From NCBI GenBank assembly GCA_041905785.1, contig JAYRKJ010000004.1:1-64000 (forward strand): a DNA stretch of 64,000 nt, read 5' to 3'. Source of the DNA: Roseateles_B sp041905785 (GTDB lineage: Bacteria > Pseudomonadota > Gammaproteobacteria > Burkholderiales > Burkholderiaceae_C). Within the stretch, counting starts at the first letter, position 1, and each line of letters opens with the position of its first letter. The notes under the pieces were generated by a model. That model had not been told where the DNA came from. It saw only the letters and a program-made list of their open reading frames with translations, and searched no databases. Below are positions 17,210 to 24,095 of the stretch, in pieces. A program made the position numbers and the translations under genes.

Positions 17210-18106
17210 TTAACGCGCCAGCCGACCCAGTGTGAGCACTTGGTGGGTATTGCAGAACCCGTCGAGAACGATGGTCCGGGCGGAGCCACCGCCATCCAGA
17301 AGCGCCACTGTGCCTTCAACCACAGGCCCACGACGCTTCCAACTGGTGTGCCCCCGGATCAATTGAAATAGGTGGGCTGCAGTGACGGCGGGAAACATCA
17401 GACGGAAAGCTGCAGACTTGATGAAGTGGTGGACGCCACTTCCGTCTGCAGTTGGGCCGATGTCGGCATGGTTGGGATGTGTGCTGATCAGGCCAAAAGT
17501 CGGTAGCAGCGGGTCGCGGTCCTCGACGAACCTCCAGAAGGTCGATGTCAGCGTATTGCCGAACCGGCCCTTGAGCGCCTGCACGCTCTTGAACGAGGGT
17601 TCATAGTCCTTGGCCTCGACGCTGAATTGGTCGCCGAGAAAAAGCATGCGGCCGGCACCGAAATTGGCTTCAGCTTCGATCATCTCGTGACAGTCCGGCG
17701 CAAGCGTGATCTCGGTGTCGCCGAGCAGAAACTCGTTGTGCCAAGGTATGAGGCTGTGGCTGATTTCGTGCGCTTCGATCCAGCGGTGCTTGAGCTCGGG
17801 CACTTCCTTGTCGATGAGAATTTTGCGGTCATCTGGCAGCCAGAGCCCACTGAGCTTGGCCTTCTTGACCACGTCGAGGATCAGCGTGGGGTCCTCGACA
17901 AGGCGCTTGCCGGCGACCTTGACGCGGTGGGCAAACTCGGCAAGCGGACCCACGTCGGTCGACGAGTAGTACTTGCGGTCGAGCCGTAGAAGTTCCCGAA
18001 CTATCCGCAGGTCGAGCGGAGGTTCGGGGCGCCCTAGGTCTTTCAAGATCTTGTCAATCAGCAGATCGATATCACGCTGTTCAGACTGACCAACAAGCTC
18101 CCGCAT
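17210..18106 (-). CDS. ImmA/IrrE family metallopeptidase
   Basis: This 298-residue protein has the zinc-peptidase helix IEAHEISHSLIPW (HExxH at 113-117) followed by EMIEAEANFGAGRMLF with the third-ligand Glu, the standard ImmA/IrrE (COG2856) arrangement. The family cleaves or inactivates partner XRE-type repressors, as in phage/ICE induction (ImmA-ImmR) or the IrrE-DdrO stress response. The gene immediately upstream (7 bases) encodes just such a helix-turn-helix protein, so a protease-repressor pair is very likely. It is the last gene of a four-gene minus-strand operon and converges on the tns module. Confidence 0.88.
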   Translation of the reverse strand: MRELVGQSEQRDIDLLIDKILKDLGRPEPPLDLRIVRELLRLDRKYYSSTDVGPLAEFAHRVKVAGKRLVEDPTLILDVVKKAKLSGLWLPDDRKILIDKEVPELKHRWIEAHEISHSLIPWHNEFLLGDTEITLAPDCHEMIEAEANFGAGRMLFLGDQFSVEAKDYEPSFKSVQALKGRFGNTLTSTFWRFVEDRDPLLPTFGLISTHPNHADIGPTADGSGVHHFIKSAAFRLMFPAVTAAHLFQLIRGHTSWKRRGPVVEGTVALLDGGGSARTIVLDGFCNTHQVLTLGRLAR

Positions 18107-18113
18107 GTGTCAA

Positions 18114-18587
18114 TCACTCCTGGTCACGAAGGTAGCGCACGAAACTTTTGAGGGCTTCCTGCTCTTCGCGCGTCAACGCTGCAATATCGTCCGAATGCGC
18201 GGCGAACTTCAGCGCGTTCGTATTGAACGAAGCGTCGTTGGAGACGGCGGCGCCGGCAAGCTTCATCACTTCCCCAACCGGCAGGTCAAAGAAGTTTGCG
18301 ACCTTGGAGATCGTTCTCGGTCTAGCGCGGAATTCAGGTTCGCGTTCGATGTGTTCTAGCTCGTCGGCTTCCACGGAAAGCTTCTCTGCCAGTTCTTCAA
18401 CGCTGAGCCGCTTCGCGCGCCGAGACAACTTCACCAGCAGTCCAAAGGCGACCGTTAGTGGTTGTTCAGCTGGCGCGTCTTCCTTGGCCTTCGCGTCGAA
18501 CACGGGGCCAATGGCGAAGTCGTCGTCGAGCGTTTCCTGAATCATGCGCGCGTACCACTGACGGTCCGGGCGATGCTTGCTATTCAT
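18114..18587 (-). CDS. XRE-family helix-turn-helix repressor
   Basis: The 157-residue protein has a central XRE-type HTH (about 45-108): LVKLSRRAKRLSVEELAEKL is followed by a recognition-helix region and PRTISKVANFFDLPVGEV. The flanking segments look like partner-binding arms; the C-terminal LTREEQEALKSFVRYLR is helical. It is encoded just upstream of the ImmA/IrrE peptidase, probably its target. The start is the ATG at 18587, 14 bases from the stop of the preceding GNAT-like gene. It probably controls its own operon and possibly the divergent ubiquitin-like operon. Confidence 0.82.
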   Translation of the reverse strand: MNSKHRPDRQWYARMIQETLDDDFAIGPVFDAKAKEDAPAEQPLTVAFGLLVKLSRRAKRLSVEELAEKLSVEADELEHIEREPEFRARPRTISKVANFFDLPVGEVMKLAGAAVSNDASFNTNALKFAAHSDDIAALTREEQEALKSFVRYLRDQE

Positions 18588-18601
18588 AAGTTACCTCCAG
18601 T

Positions 18602-19225
18602 CTAGGGCGCACCGCTTGAGAGCAATGCAGCCGCCTGCTGAGGTGTCATTTCGAAGTAGGGTAGGTCGTAGTACTTCGGGTCCGGCCCGAGGCAATCCAT
18701 TTTCAGCTTCTGGTACAGCGGCTCCGCGCCAGGCAAGGCGTGCAAGCCGATCCGTCCATCGAATCCTTCATCCAAGCTCCGAATGACAGCCTCGGTGACC
18801 ATGACCACGCCGACGCCGCCATACAGCGGGTTGGGCATGAGTCTCGGCCGATTCCAAGGTGCGGTGGAAACCAGGTCCACGTAAACCATGTGCTGATTTA
18901 GCTGAGCTGGAAGGCGACAGCGCTTCACCAGGTTGACGAACATCAGGCCTTGGGTGTCGCCGCCGCATCGCAACGCATAGGACGCCCACTCCAGTTGACC
19001 AAAGCGGGCCGTAACCTTGGAAGGCCACTGCCAATGGGCATCGGCCACGTTCCAGTTCTTGACCTCGTCCCTGGTGAGCTTTCCAGCGTTTCGCAGCTCA
19101 TCGAGCTTCGCCTGCATTGGCGGATGCCAACGCTGCACGAAGGAGGTCACATCCACAGGTTCGATGCGGCCAATCAAGCTGGCCGGTTCCATCTGTTGGG
19201 TATGTCGATTCCACAGCTCGAGCAT
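18602..19225 (-). CDS. GNAT-like N-acetyltransferase, possible toxin
   Basis: This 207-residue protein is GNAT-like in its second half: MVYVDLVSTAPWNR forms the beta4-like strand, YGGVGVVMVTEAVIRS is a Q/RxxGxG/A-like acetyl-CoA loop and helix, and GRIGLHALPGAEPLYQKLKM is the typical C-terminal beta-alpha unit. The first half is not recognisable. It follows a ribbon-helix-helix gene by five bases, the classical arrangement of GNAT-RHH toxin-antitoxin pairs, in which the toxin acetylates aminoacyl-tRNA. However, it is longer than typical toxins (about 160-170 residues), so another acyltransferase role is possible. Confidence 0.6.
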   Translation of the reverse strand: MLELWNRHTQQMEPASLIGRIEPVDVTSFVQRWHPPMQAKLDELRNAGKLTRDEVKNWNVADAHWQWPSKVTARFGQLEWASYALRCGGDTQGLMFVNLVKRCRLPAQLNQHMVYVDLVSTAPWNRPRLMPNPLYGGVGVVMVTEAVIRSLDEGFDGRIGLHALPGAEPLYQKLKMDCLGPDPKYYDLPYFEMTPQQAAALLSSGAP

Positions 19226-19230
19226 TTGGT

Positions 19231-19449
19231 TTACAGGAGCATGAGCTCCGCCTTTTCTTTGCTCGTCTCGTTCTCAAAGAAGAGCTTGTCGCCACGCTGC
19301 TGGCGGATGTCCACCGTCTGGTACAGGCGAAGTGCCTGGCGCAGGACAGCGGTTTTGGACAACGACCTCTCAGACGACAGCGAGTCCAGCACGTCCATTT
19401 CGGCGTCAGATAGGACGAGCGTGAGGGTCTTTTTCGAGGGGGTGTTCAT
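19231..19449 (-). CDS. Ribbon-helix-helix protein, candidate antitoxin/regulator
   Basis: This 72-residue protein has the RHH pattern: a short beta-strand KTLTLVLSDAEMD, then helix A DVLDSLSSERS and helix B KTAVLRQALRLYQTVD. The charged C-terminal tail could bind a partner. It is the first gene of the minus-strand operon, just upstream of the GNAT-like gene, and faces the palindromic repeats at 19491-19559. Autoregulation through these repeats is probable, as RHH dimers bind such inverted sites. Confidence 0.7.
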   Translation of the reverse strand: MNTPSKKTLTLVLSDAEMDVLDSLSSERSLSKTAVLRQALRLYQTVDIRQQRGDKLFFENETSKEKAELMLL

Positions 19450-19490
19450 GGTGAGTCTCCAGTCGCGCGGAGCTTCATGCTCTTAAAAAA

Positions 19491-19559
19491 TGGCGATTTT
19501 GTCAACGATAAATAGCCACAAAAACTTGTAAAGATCGCCACCAAGTCGCCAGTTGACAA
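19491..19559. promoter_or_regulatory. Nested inverted repeats, candidate shared operator
   Basis: Two pairs of perfect inverted repeats flank the divergent start region: TGGCGAT (19491-19497) with ATCGCCA (19534-19540), and TTGTCAAC (19499-19506) with GTTGACAA (19552-19559). The outer pair contains TTGACA read outward in both directions, so each arm carries a -35 element: one for the ubiquitin-like operon (19553-19558) and one for the RHH-GNAT-XRE-ImmA operon (complement of 19500-19505). A repressor bound here would silence both operons. Confidence 0.6.
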
Positions 19560-19581
19560 GCTTTTTGTGTGTATTTAATAT
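19553..19581 (+). promoter_or_regulatory. Near-consensus sigma-70 promoter of the ubiquitin-like operon
   Basis: TTGACA (19553-19558), a 17-base spacer and TAATAT (19576-19581) form an almost ideal promoter; transcription should begin near 19588, giving a leader of about 70 bases before the ATG at 19660. The region is strikingly AT-rich compared with its surroundings. Such a strong promoter would need a repressor, consistent with the overlapping inverted repeat. Confidence 0.8.
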
Positions 19582-19659
19582 GCATCGCATGATGACTTTT
19601 TGCTTATTAAGTCCTCATCGCAAGCAGGGCTGGCTCTGCACTCCAGGCGGGAAATCCCC

Positions 19660-20361
19660 ATGAACCACGCTACACAAACGCAAGAGAACCAGGCAGCCCG
19701 TCCGCAGGGCGAAGCCATCGAAGTGCTCGACGAGCACTTCAACCCGCGCAGTGCGCGCATCGATGACGACCGGGTGACCGGCCGTCAGATCGCCGAGGCT
19801 GCGGGCTTCAACTCCATCGACGAGGTGATCGTTCTGCAGCAGCTGCCCAGCGGCGCGCTGGAGGAGCTTCGCCCGGAAGAGCTCGTCGACCTGGTGCAGC
19901 CGGGCGTGGAGCGCTTCTTCGTCGTCGAAGGTGATGCGACCTACCGCTTCTTCCTGGACGGACTCAAGCTTGAGTGGCCGCGCGCGAAGGTCAACGCCAG
20001 CACCTTGCTGCGCCTGGCTCGCAAGAGCGACGAGTTCGAGGTCGTGCAGGAGCTGGCAGACGCGCCAGACAAGGTTCTCGACGAGGACGACGTGGTGGAC
20101 CTGTCCCACAAGGGCACCGAGCAGTTCAAAACCCAGAAGGTAGGCAAGCTGATCAAGGTGCTCTACAACGAACAGCCGTTCGAGCTGGCCAAGAGCACCT
20201 ACACGACCGAGCAACTGATCGCCATCTTCAAGGTCGAGCCGGGCTACCTGCTCGACTTGTGGGTCGACGGCAAGCTGGTCGAACTGAAGCCCGGGCAGGA
20301 GCTCAAGCTCAAGGCCGGCATGCACTTCACGTCGCACCCGCCGCGGGGGCAGTCGTCGTGA
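19660..20361 (+). CDS. Multi-ubiquitin-like protein (three tandem Ubl domains)
   Basis: This 233-residue protein consists of a disordered N terminus and three ubiquitin-like (Multi_ubiq type) domains at about 20-89, 94-159 and 164-226. Each ends in a beta-strand of similar type (ERFFVVE, EQFKTQK, MHFTSHP). It is the presumed modifier of a bacterial ubiquitin-like conjugation system encoded by the three downstream genes (E2-like, JAB, E1-like). The C terminus reads HPPRGQSS: not a terminal diglycine, but Gly230 followed by three removable residues. The adjacent JAB peptidase may therefore expose Gly230 before activation (inference). ATG 19660 was chosen because it follows the promoter leader and fits the family; the upstream in-frame TTG at 19600 is implausible. 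The stop overlaps the E2 start (GTGA). Confidence 0.87.
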   Translation: MNHATQTQENQAARPQGEAIEVLDEHFNPRSARIDDDRVTGRQIAEAAGFNSIDEVIVLQQLPSGALEELRPEELVDLVQPGVERFFVVEGDATYRFFLDGLKLEWPRAKVNASTLLRLARKSDEFEVVQELADAPDKVLDEDDVVDLSHKGTEQFKTQKVGKLIKVLYNEQPFELAKSTYTTEQLIAIFKVEPGYLLDLWVDGKLVELKPGQELKLKAGMHFTSHPPRGQSS

Positions 20362-20687
20362 GCGCCGCACAACTCAGCGCGCTGCAGGCCATCATGCCCA
20401 GCGCAGAAGCGTTCCAGGAGGGGGGGCGCCTGTTGGCCTTCCTGCCTGGCCTCAAGATCGAGACGAGCAACGGCACCGTTGTCTGCGATGCGTTGCTCCA
20501 CCCGCACGATCACTCTGGCTACCTGACGCGGCTCTTCCTGGATCGCCAGATCGCGGGCGGCAGCGCAAATAACTGGACCGCCCACACGTTGGGCGGCCGC
20601 ACCTGGTACGCATGCTCGTGGCAAGGCATCGAGGCTGCGCTCCCCTGGGTGCAGATCCTGATGAATCACCTGAGGGCATTCCGATGA
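20358..20687 (+). CDS. E2-like ubiquitin-conjugating protein (prokaryotic E2 family E type)
   Basis: This 109-residue protein starts at GTG 20358, overlapping the multi-ubiquitin stop. Its HPHDHSGYLTRLFL, NNWTAHTLGGRTWYACSW and LPWVQILMNHLRAF blocks match what I know of the prokaryotic E2 family E (Prok-E2_E) that accompanies poly-ubiquitin-like operons. Cys86 in WYACSW and the HxHxH cluster (48-52) are candidate functional residues, but I cannot confirm the catalytic nucleophile without an alignment. It would carry the activated Ubl from the E1 to a target; no E3 gene is present. Its stop overlaps the JAB start (ATGA). Confidence 0.75.
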   Translation: MSAAQLSALQAIMPSAEAFQEGGRLLAFLPGLKIETSNGTVVCDALLHPHDHSGYLTRLFLDRQIAGGSANNWTAHTLGGRTWYACSWQGIEAALPWVQILMNHLRAFR

Positions 20688-21202
20688 AGATCCACATCAA
20701 GATCACCGAGGCGCTCCTGGCGCGGGTACGCAGCGATCTGCATCGCCGGCACGCGTTCGCCGTCGAGCGCGTGGGCTTCCTGACCGCAGGCGCCACGCTG
20801 TCGCCTGAAGGCGACATCCTCCTGCTCTGCAGGAGCTACCACCCGGTAGCCGACGAAGATTATGAGGCCAGCTCGACGGTAGGCGCCCAGATCGGGTCGG
20901 ACGCGATGCGCAAAGCGATCGAGCTGGCGCACCCGTGCAAGTCAGCGCTCCTGCACATCCATACCCATGGTGGCCGGGGCGTGCCGACCTTTTCGAAGAC
21001 CGACTTGGTCAGCGGCGCCCAATTCGTGCCCGGCTTCTTCAACGCGCTGCCGCGCACGCCCCATGGCCTGCTCGTCCTGAGCAACACGAGCGCCAGGGGC
21101 TTGGTCTGGACGGCGAAGGATGCCAAGCCACAGTACGTCGACGGCTTCACGCAGGTGGGGCGCTCTGTCCAGAAATTTGGAGATCGCTATGAGCAAGCAT
21201 GA
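20684..21202 (+). CDS. JAB/JAMM-domain isopeptidase
   Basis: This 172-residue zinc metallopeptidase has Glu28 (AVERVGFL) and the JAMM motif HTHGGRGVPTFSKTD, giving ligands His93, His95 and Asp107 with Ser104. The spacing between the second His and the Ser is eight residues rather than the usual seven, a small departure from the H-x-H-x7-S-x2-D consensus. In ubiquitin-like operons JAB proteins trim the Ubl precursor or remove the conjugate. The start ATG at 20684 overlaps the E2 stop; its own end overlaps the E1 start at 21189 by 14 bases, so all four genes are tightly coupled. Confidence 0.85.
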   Translation: MKIHIKITEALLARVRSDLHRRHAFAVERVGFLTAGATLSPEGDILLLCRSYHPVADEDYEASSTVGAQIGSDAMRKAIELAHPCKSALLHIHTHGGRGVPTFSKTDLVSGAQFVPGFFNALPRTPHGLLVLSNTSARGLVWTAKDAKPQYVDGFTQVGRSVQKFGDRYEQA

Positions 21203-22019
21203 CCGTCAAAGCTTTCTGGGAGCCACTAGCGAGCGGGACATCAAGCGCGTGAAGGTGGGCATCGTCGGCCTGGGTGGTGGCGGGTCGCATGTCGTACAGC
21301 AACTCGCCCACCTGGGCGTCGCCAACTACGTGCTGGTCGACCCGGAAACGATCGACGAGACGAACTTGAACCGCCTGGTCGGCGGAACTCTCGAAGACGT
21401 GAAGCTCGGGACCCAGAAGGTGGACATCGCCGAGCGAGTGATCCGTGCCGTCGTAGCCGACGCCAATATCGCTGCCCGCCCTTCGCAGTGGCAAGAGGTA
21501 TCCAAAGAGCTTCAGACCTGCGACGTGCTGATCGGCTGCTTGGACGCCGTGGTGGCAAAGGATCAGCTCGACAGGTTCTGCCAGCGCTTCCTGATCCCGT
21601 ACATCGATATCGGCATGGACGTGCACAAGCTGGGCGCTGGCTTTCTCATCTCGGGCCAGGTAGTGCTCATCACGCCTGGCGGCCCGTGCTTGCGCTGCAT
21701 GGGGCTGGTGACCGAAGACGCGTTAGCGCAGGAGGCCATCAACTATGGCGCCGCAGGCGGCAAGCCGCAAGTCGTGTGGCCCAACGGCCTGCTGGCGTCG
21801 ACTGCCGTCGGTCTGTTCACGCAGCTGATCTGTCCCTGGTATGGCGAGGCCCCCGCGGCCGCGTTCCTCGAATACGACGGCAACAAGGGCACGCTAACGC
21901 CGAGCAAGAGCTTCGCATTCCTTGTAGAACGCGCATGTCCACACTTCTACATGGGCGAAGCCGGCGATCCGCTCTTCGACGTCCGTCAAGAGCATCAGGG
22001 GCGGCAGCGATCAACGTAA
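21189..22019 (+). CDS. E1-like ThiF/MoeB-family activating enzyme
   Basis: This 276-residue Rossmann-fold adenylyltransferase has the ATP-binding GIVGLGGGGSHV (Gly-rich loop 27-33), Asp51 in VLVDPETID, and the NLNR arginine finger region (59-62). These are the E1/ThiF hallmarks for adenylating a Ubl C terminus. A zinc-type CLRC (Cys167, Cys170) is present, but the second CxxC usual in this superfamily is reduced to a lone Cys250, so the structural zinc site may be altered. Candidate thioester cysteines include Cys117 (GCLDA) and Cys215. It is the last gene of the operon; no terminator hairpin is obvious after it. Confidence 0.85.
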   Translation: MSKHDRQSFLGATSERDIKRVKVGIVGLGGGGSHVVQQLAHLGVANYVLVDPETIDETNLNRLVGGTLEDVKLGTQKVDIAERVIRAVVADANIAARPSQWQEVSKELQTCDVLIGCLDAVVAKDQLDRFCQRFLIPYIDIGMDVHKLGAGFLISGQVVLITPGGPCLRCMGLVTEDALAQEAINYGAAGGKPQVVWPNGLLASTAVGLFTQLICPWYGEAPAAAFLEYDGNKGTLTPSKSFAFLVERACPHFYMGEAGDPLFDVRQEHQGRQRST

Positions 22020-22643
22020 GGCCAATTCCAGCCAATGCGTCTGCACCCTGTGCTGGAGGTTGGTCCTCTGCTTCCCTGCCAGTCTACAAGAAGCGGCAGG
22101 CCTAACTTGTTACCGACGGCCGGTGGCGGCAACAACAGCCTTTCAATCTGATCCACATGACTGACTGGATCTAGCCGAGGCTGTGTGAAAACTCGGCAAG
22201 CGGCCGGCTTCAGGGGTCTCGATGCCATGGATGACTCGGCGATCGTCGATCCTGAGTCAATCTGAGAGGTCGATTTCGCGCGAGTCTGCGATGAAGCAGC
22301 GTTTTCACACAGCCGAAGCCTGAAGCCGACATCGCTGCTGCGCTTGGCGCAGCCGTGCAGCGATTGCTGTCGGTCTACCCGGCTTGGCCGATCGCTTCTA
22401 GGGCAAGGCCTGTCATTGGCCGGCGCCGGCTTTGGCGCGCACGGATAGCCCTGTCAGGCCGGCAGCCTTGCTTGCGGATACTCAGGTCGACAACCAGCGA
22501 TCTATCAGCGCCCGCAACAGATGCCTGACCGCTCCAGCTCCGCAGTTAAGCAAAGCCTGGCCCAGAGTGGAATTAACTTAACCTTGGCCATCCCGGCCAA
22601 CTTATGGGCTAAGTCACAACAGCCCACACCCATCCACTCAACT
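22020..22643. other. Gene-free junction between island and tRNA-Arg
   Basis: About 620 bases contain no credible gene on either strand. The contents are the MITE-like element at 22179-22314 and, just before the tRNA, a dyad TTGGCC(N5)GGCCAA within an AACTTA-repeating stretch around 22570-22610. Composition is mixed, consistent with decayed mobile DNA. No integrase remnant was recognised. Confidence 0.55.
22179..22314. mobile_element. MITE-like element with 14-bp perfect terminal inverted repeats
   Basis: GGCTGTGTGAAAAC (22179-22192) and GTTTTCACACAGCC (22301-22314) are exact reverse complements enclosing 108 bases of non-coding sequence. The GGCTGTGTGAAAAC end resembles those of some insertion sequences, so this is probably a non-autonomous miniature element or internally deleted IS. 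Only a two-base GA flank is shared on both sides, so a target duplication is not proven. Confidence 0.6.
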
Positions 22644-22718
22644 TGGCGCGACCGGCAAGAATCGAACTTGCGACGAAGCCTTCGGAGGGCTCCATGATAT
22701 CCACTTCACCACGGTCGC
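22644..22718 (-). tRNA. tRNA-Arg (anticodon CCG)
   Basis: Read on the minus strand, a complete cloverleaf forms: acceptor arm GCGACCG/CGGTCGC, D-arm GTGA/TCAT, anticodon stem GAGCC/GGCTT with loop CTCCGAA (anticodon CCG, reading CGG), T-arm GCAAG-TTCGATT-CTTGC, discriminator G and an encoded CCA end at 22644. The tRNA 3' end faces the island, the usual orientation for elements inserted at a tRNA gene; the chromosome-like region begins beyond its 5' side. Confidence 0.93.
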
Positions 22719-22775
22719 ACGCCAGCCGCGCATTCTAACCCGGCTTGCGAGGTCTGCTGGATGACAGCCGCAGAT

Positions 22776-24086
22776 TCAGACGCGCAAGAGCTTCAAGGCG
22801 GGCGAACTGCGGGCCGGCAGCGAGGGGAAGACATGGGCCAGCGCTTCGTCATCCAGCCCCAGGTGGCCCTGCAGCAGCGGGGCCAGCACATGGCGGAAAT
22901 CGGTGCTGACCGCCAGGTCACGGCCGTCGGCCAGAGCGCGGTCATCCAGCCCCGGCCATTCGCCCAGCACGCGCCCGCCGGCCGCGCCCTGCAGCGGGCC
23001 GCCCAGCAGCCAGATGGCGTTGCCGCGGCCATGGTCGGTGCCGCCGGTGCCGTTCTCGCGCACGGTGCGGCCGAATTCGCTCATCACCACGATCAGGGTG
23101 TCCTGCAGGGTGTCGCCCAGGCCCTGCGCCAGGGCGTCCAGGCCTTCGCAGAGCGCGCCCAGCCGGTTGGCGAGCTGGCCGGTGGCACCGCCCTGGTTGA
23201 CGTGGGTGTCCCAGCCGCCCACCGAGGTGAAGGCCAGCTGGGTCTGGGCGTCGGCGCGGACCAGCTCGCCCAGGCGCCGCGCATCTGCCGCGAAGCTGCG
23301 TGCGGAGGGCGCGCCGGCGTCGGCCGAGGGGTCGCGGCTGGGGGCCTCGTCCTTCATGGCGCCTTGCATGGGCTGGGCGCGTGCCAGGCTGCGCCGCATC
23401 TCTTGGCGGTACTGCGTGGCGTCGCGGTAGTCCTGCGACAGGAGGTCCGGACCTGCGTAGAGCTTCGCCAGGCCGCGCTGCAGCCGCGCCTGGTCGATGG
23501 CCTTGGGGTCCAGGGCCTTGGGGCCCGTGCCCAGGAAGGCCACCGGTGCCGCGCCGGCGAAGATGCGCGCCGGCGTGTTGCCCAGGCTGAGCGCCCGGTT
23601 GGGGCTGGCCGGGCCCGGCAAGCCGGCCAGCAGGCGGTTCATCCAGCCATCCGGTGTGCTCTTGCGGCCCGGCGTGCCGGATTCCAGGTAGTCCTGCGCG
23701 TCGAAATGTGACCGCGTGGGGTCGGGCGAGCCGCTGGCATGCACAAAGCCCAGCAGTCCGCGCTGCCAGTAAGACATCAGCGGGCTGGCGGCCGGGTGCA
23801 GGCCAAAGAGCCGGTCCAGGGGCAGCGCGCCGCCTTCTTCGCCGGGGCGGGCGATGGCCAGGCGCGGACGGGCGCGGGCGTAGGCCGGGTCGCCGTGCGG
23901 GATGACGACATTGAGCCCGTCGATGGCGCCGCGCAGCATCACCACCACCAGGCGCGGGCGGCGTCCAGCGTCGCCGCCGGCGGCCCAGGTGGGCAGGGCG
24001 GCGAGGCCGCCCAGGGCGGCACAGTGCCGCAGCCAGTCACGGCGCGCGATGGCATGGGAGCGGGGGAAGAGCGGGAAAGTTGGCAT
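22776..24086 (-). CDS. DUF1501 domain-containing secreted protein
   Basis: This 436-residue protein begins with a twin-arginine-like signal (AIARRDWLRHCAALGGLAAL, cleaved near PTWA/AGG), so it is probably exported folded. The body carries DUF1501/sulfatase-like features: RLVVVMLRGAIDGLNVVIPHGDPAY at the mature N terminus, LFGLHPAASPL, SHFDAQDYLESG, and near the C terminus VMSEFGRTVREN and GTDHGRG. The alkaline phosphatase-like fold of the family suggests a hydrolase, but no substrate is known. It lies 9 bases after a DUF1800 gene, and the two families are regularly encoded and exported as a pair. Confidence 0.88.
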   Translation of the reverse strand: MPTFPLFPRSHAIARRDWLRHCAALGGLAALPTWAAGGDAGRRPRLVVVMLRGAIDGLNVVIPHGDPAYARARPRLAIARPGEEGGALPLDRLFGLHPAASPLMSYWQRGLLGFVHASGSPDPTRSHFDAQDYLESGTPGRKSTPDGWMNRLLAGLPGPASPNRALSLGNTPARIFAGAAPVAFLGTGPKALDPKAIDQARLQRGLAKLYAGPDLLSQDYRDATQYRQEMRRSLARAQPMQGAMKDEAPSRDPSADAGAPSARSFAADARRLGELVRADAQTQLAFTSVGGWDTHVNQGGATGQLANRLGALCEGLDALAQGLGDTLQDTLIVVMSEFGRTVRENGTGGTDHGRGNAIWLLGGPLQGAAGGRVLGEWPGLDDRALADGRDLAVSTDFRHVLAPLLQGHLGLDDEALAHVFPSLPARSSPALKLLRV

Positions 24087-24095
24087 GGTGAAGCC

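Noticed and set aside
22570..22610. TTGGCC(N5)GGCCAA dyad near the tRNA as an att site
   Set aside because: It lies outside the tRNA sequence, has no partner copy in the window and no integrase nearby, so it cannot be supported.
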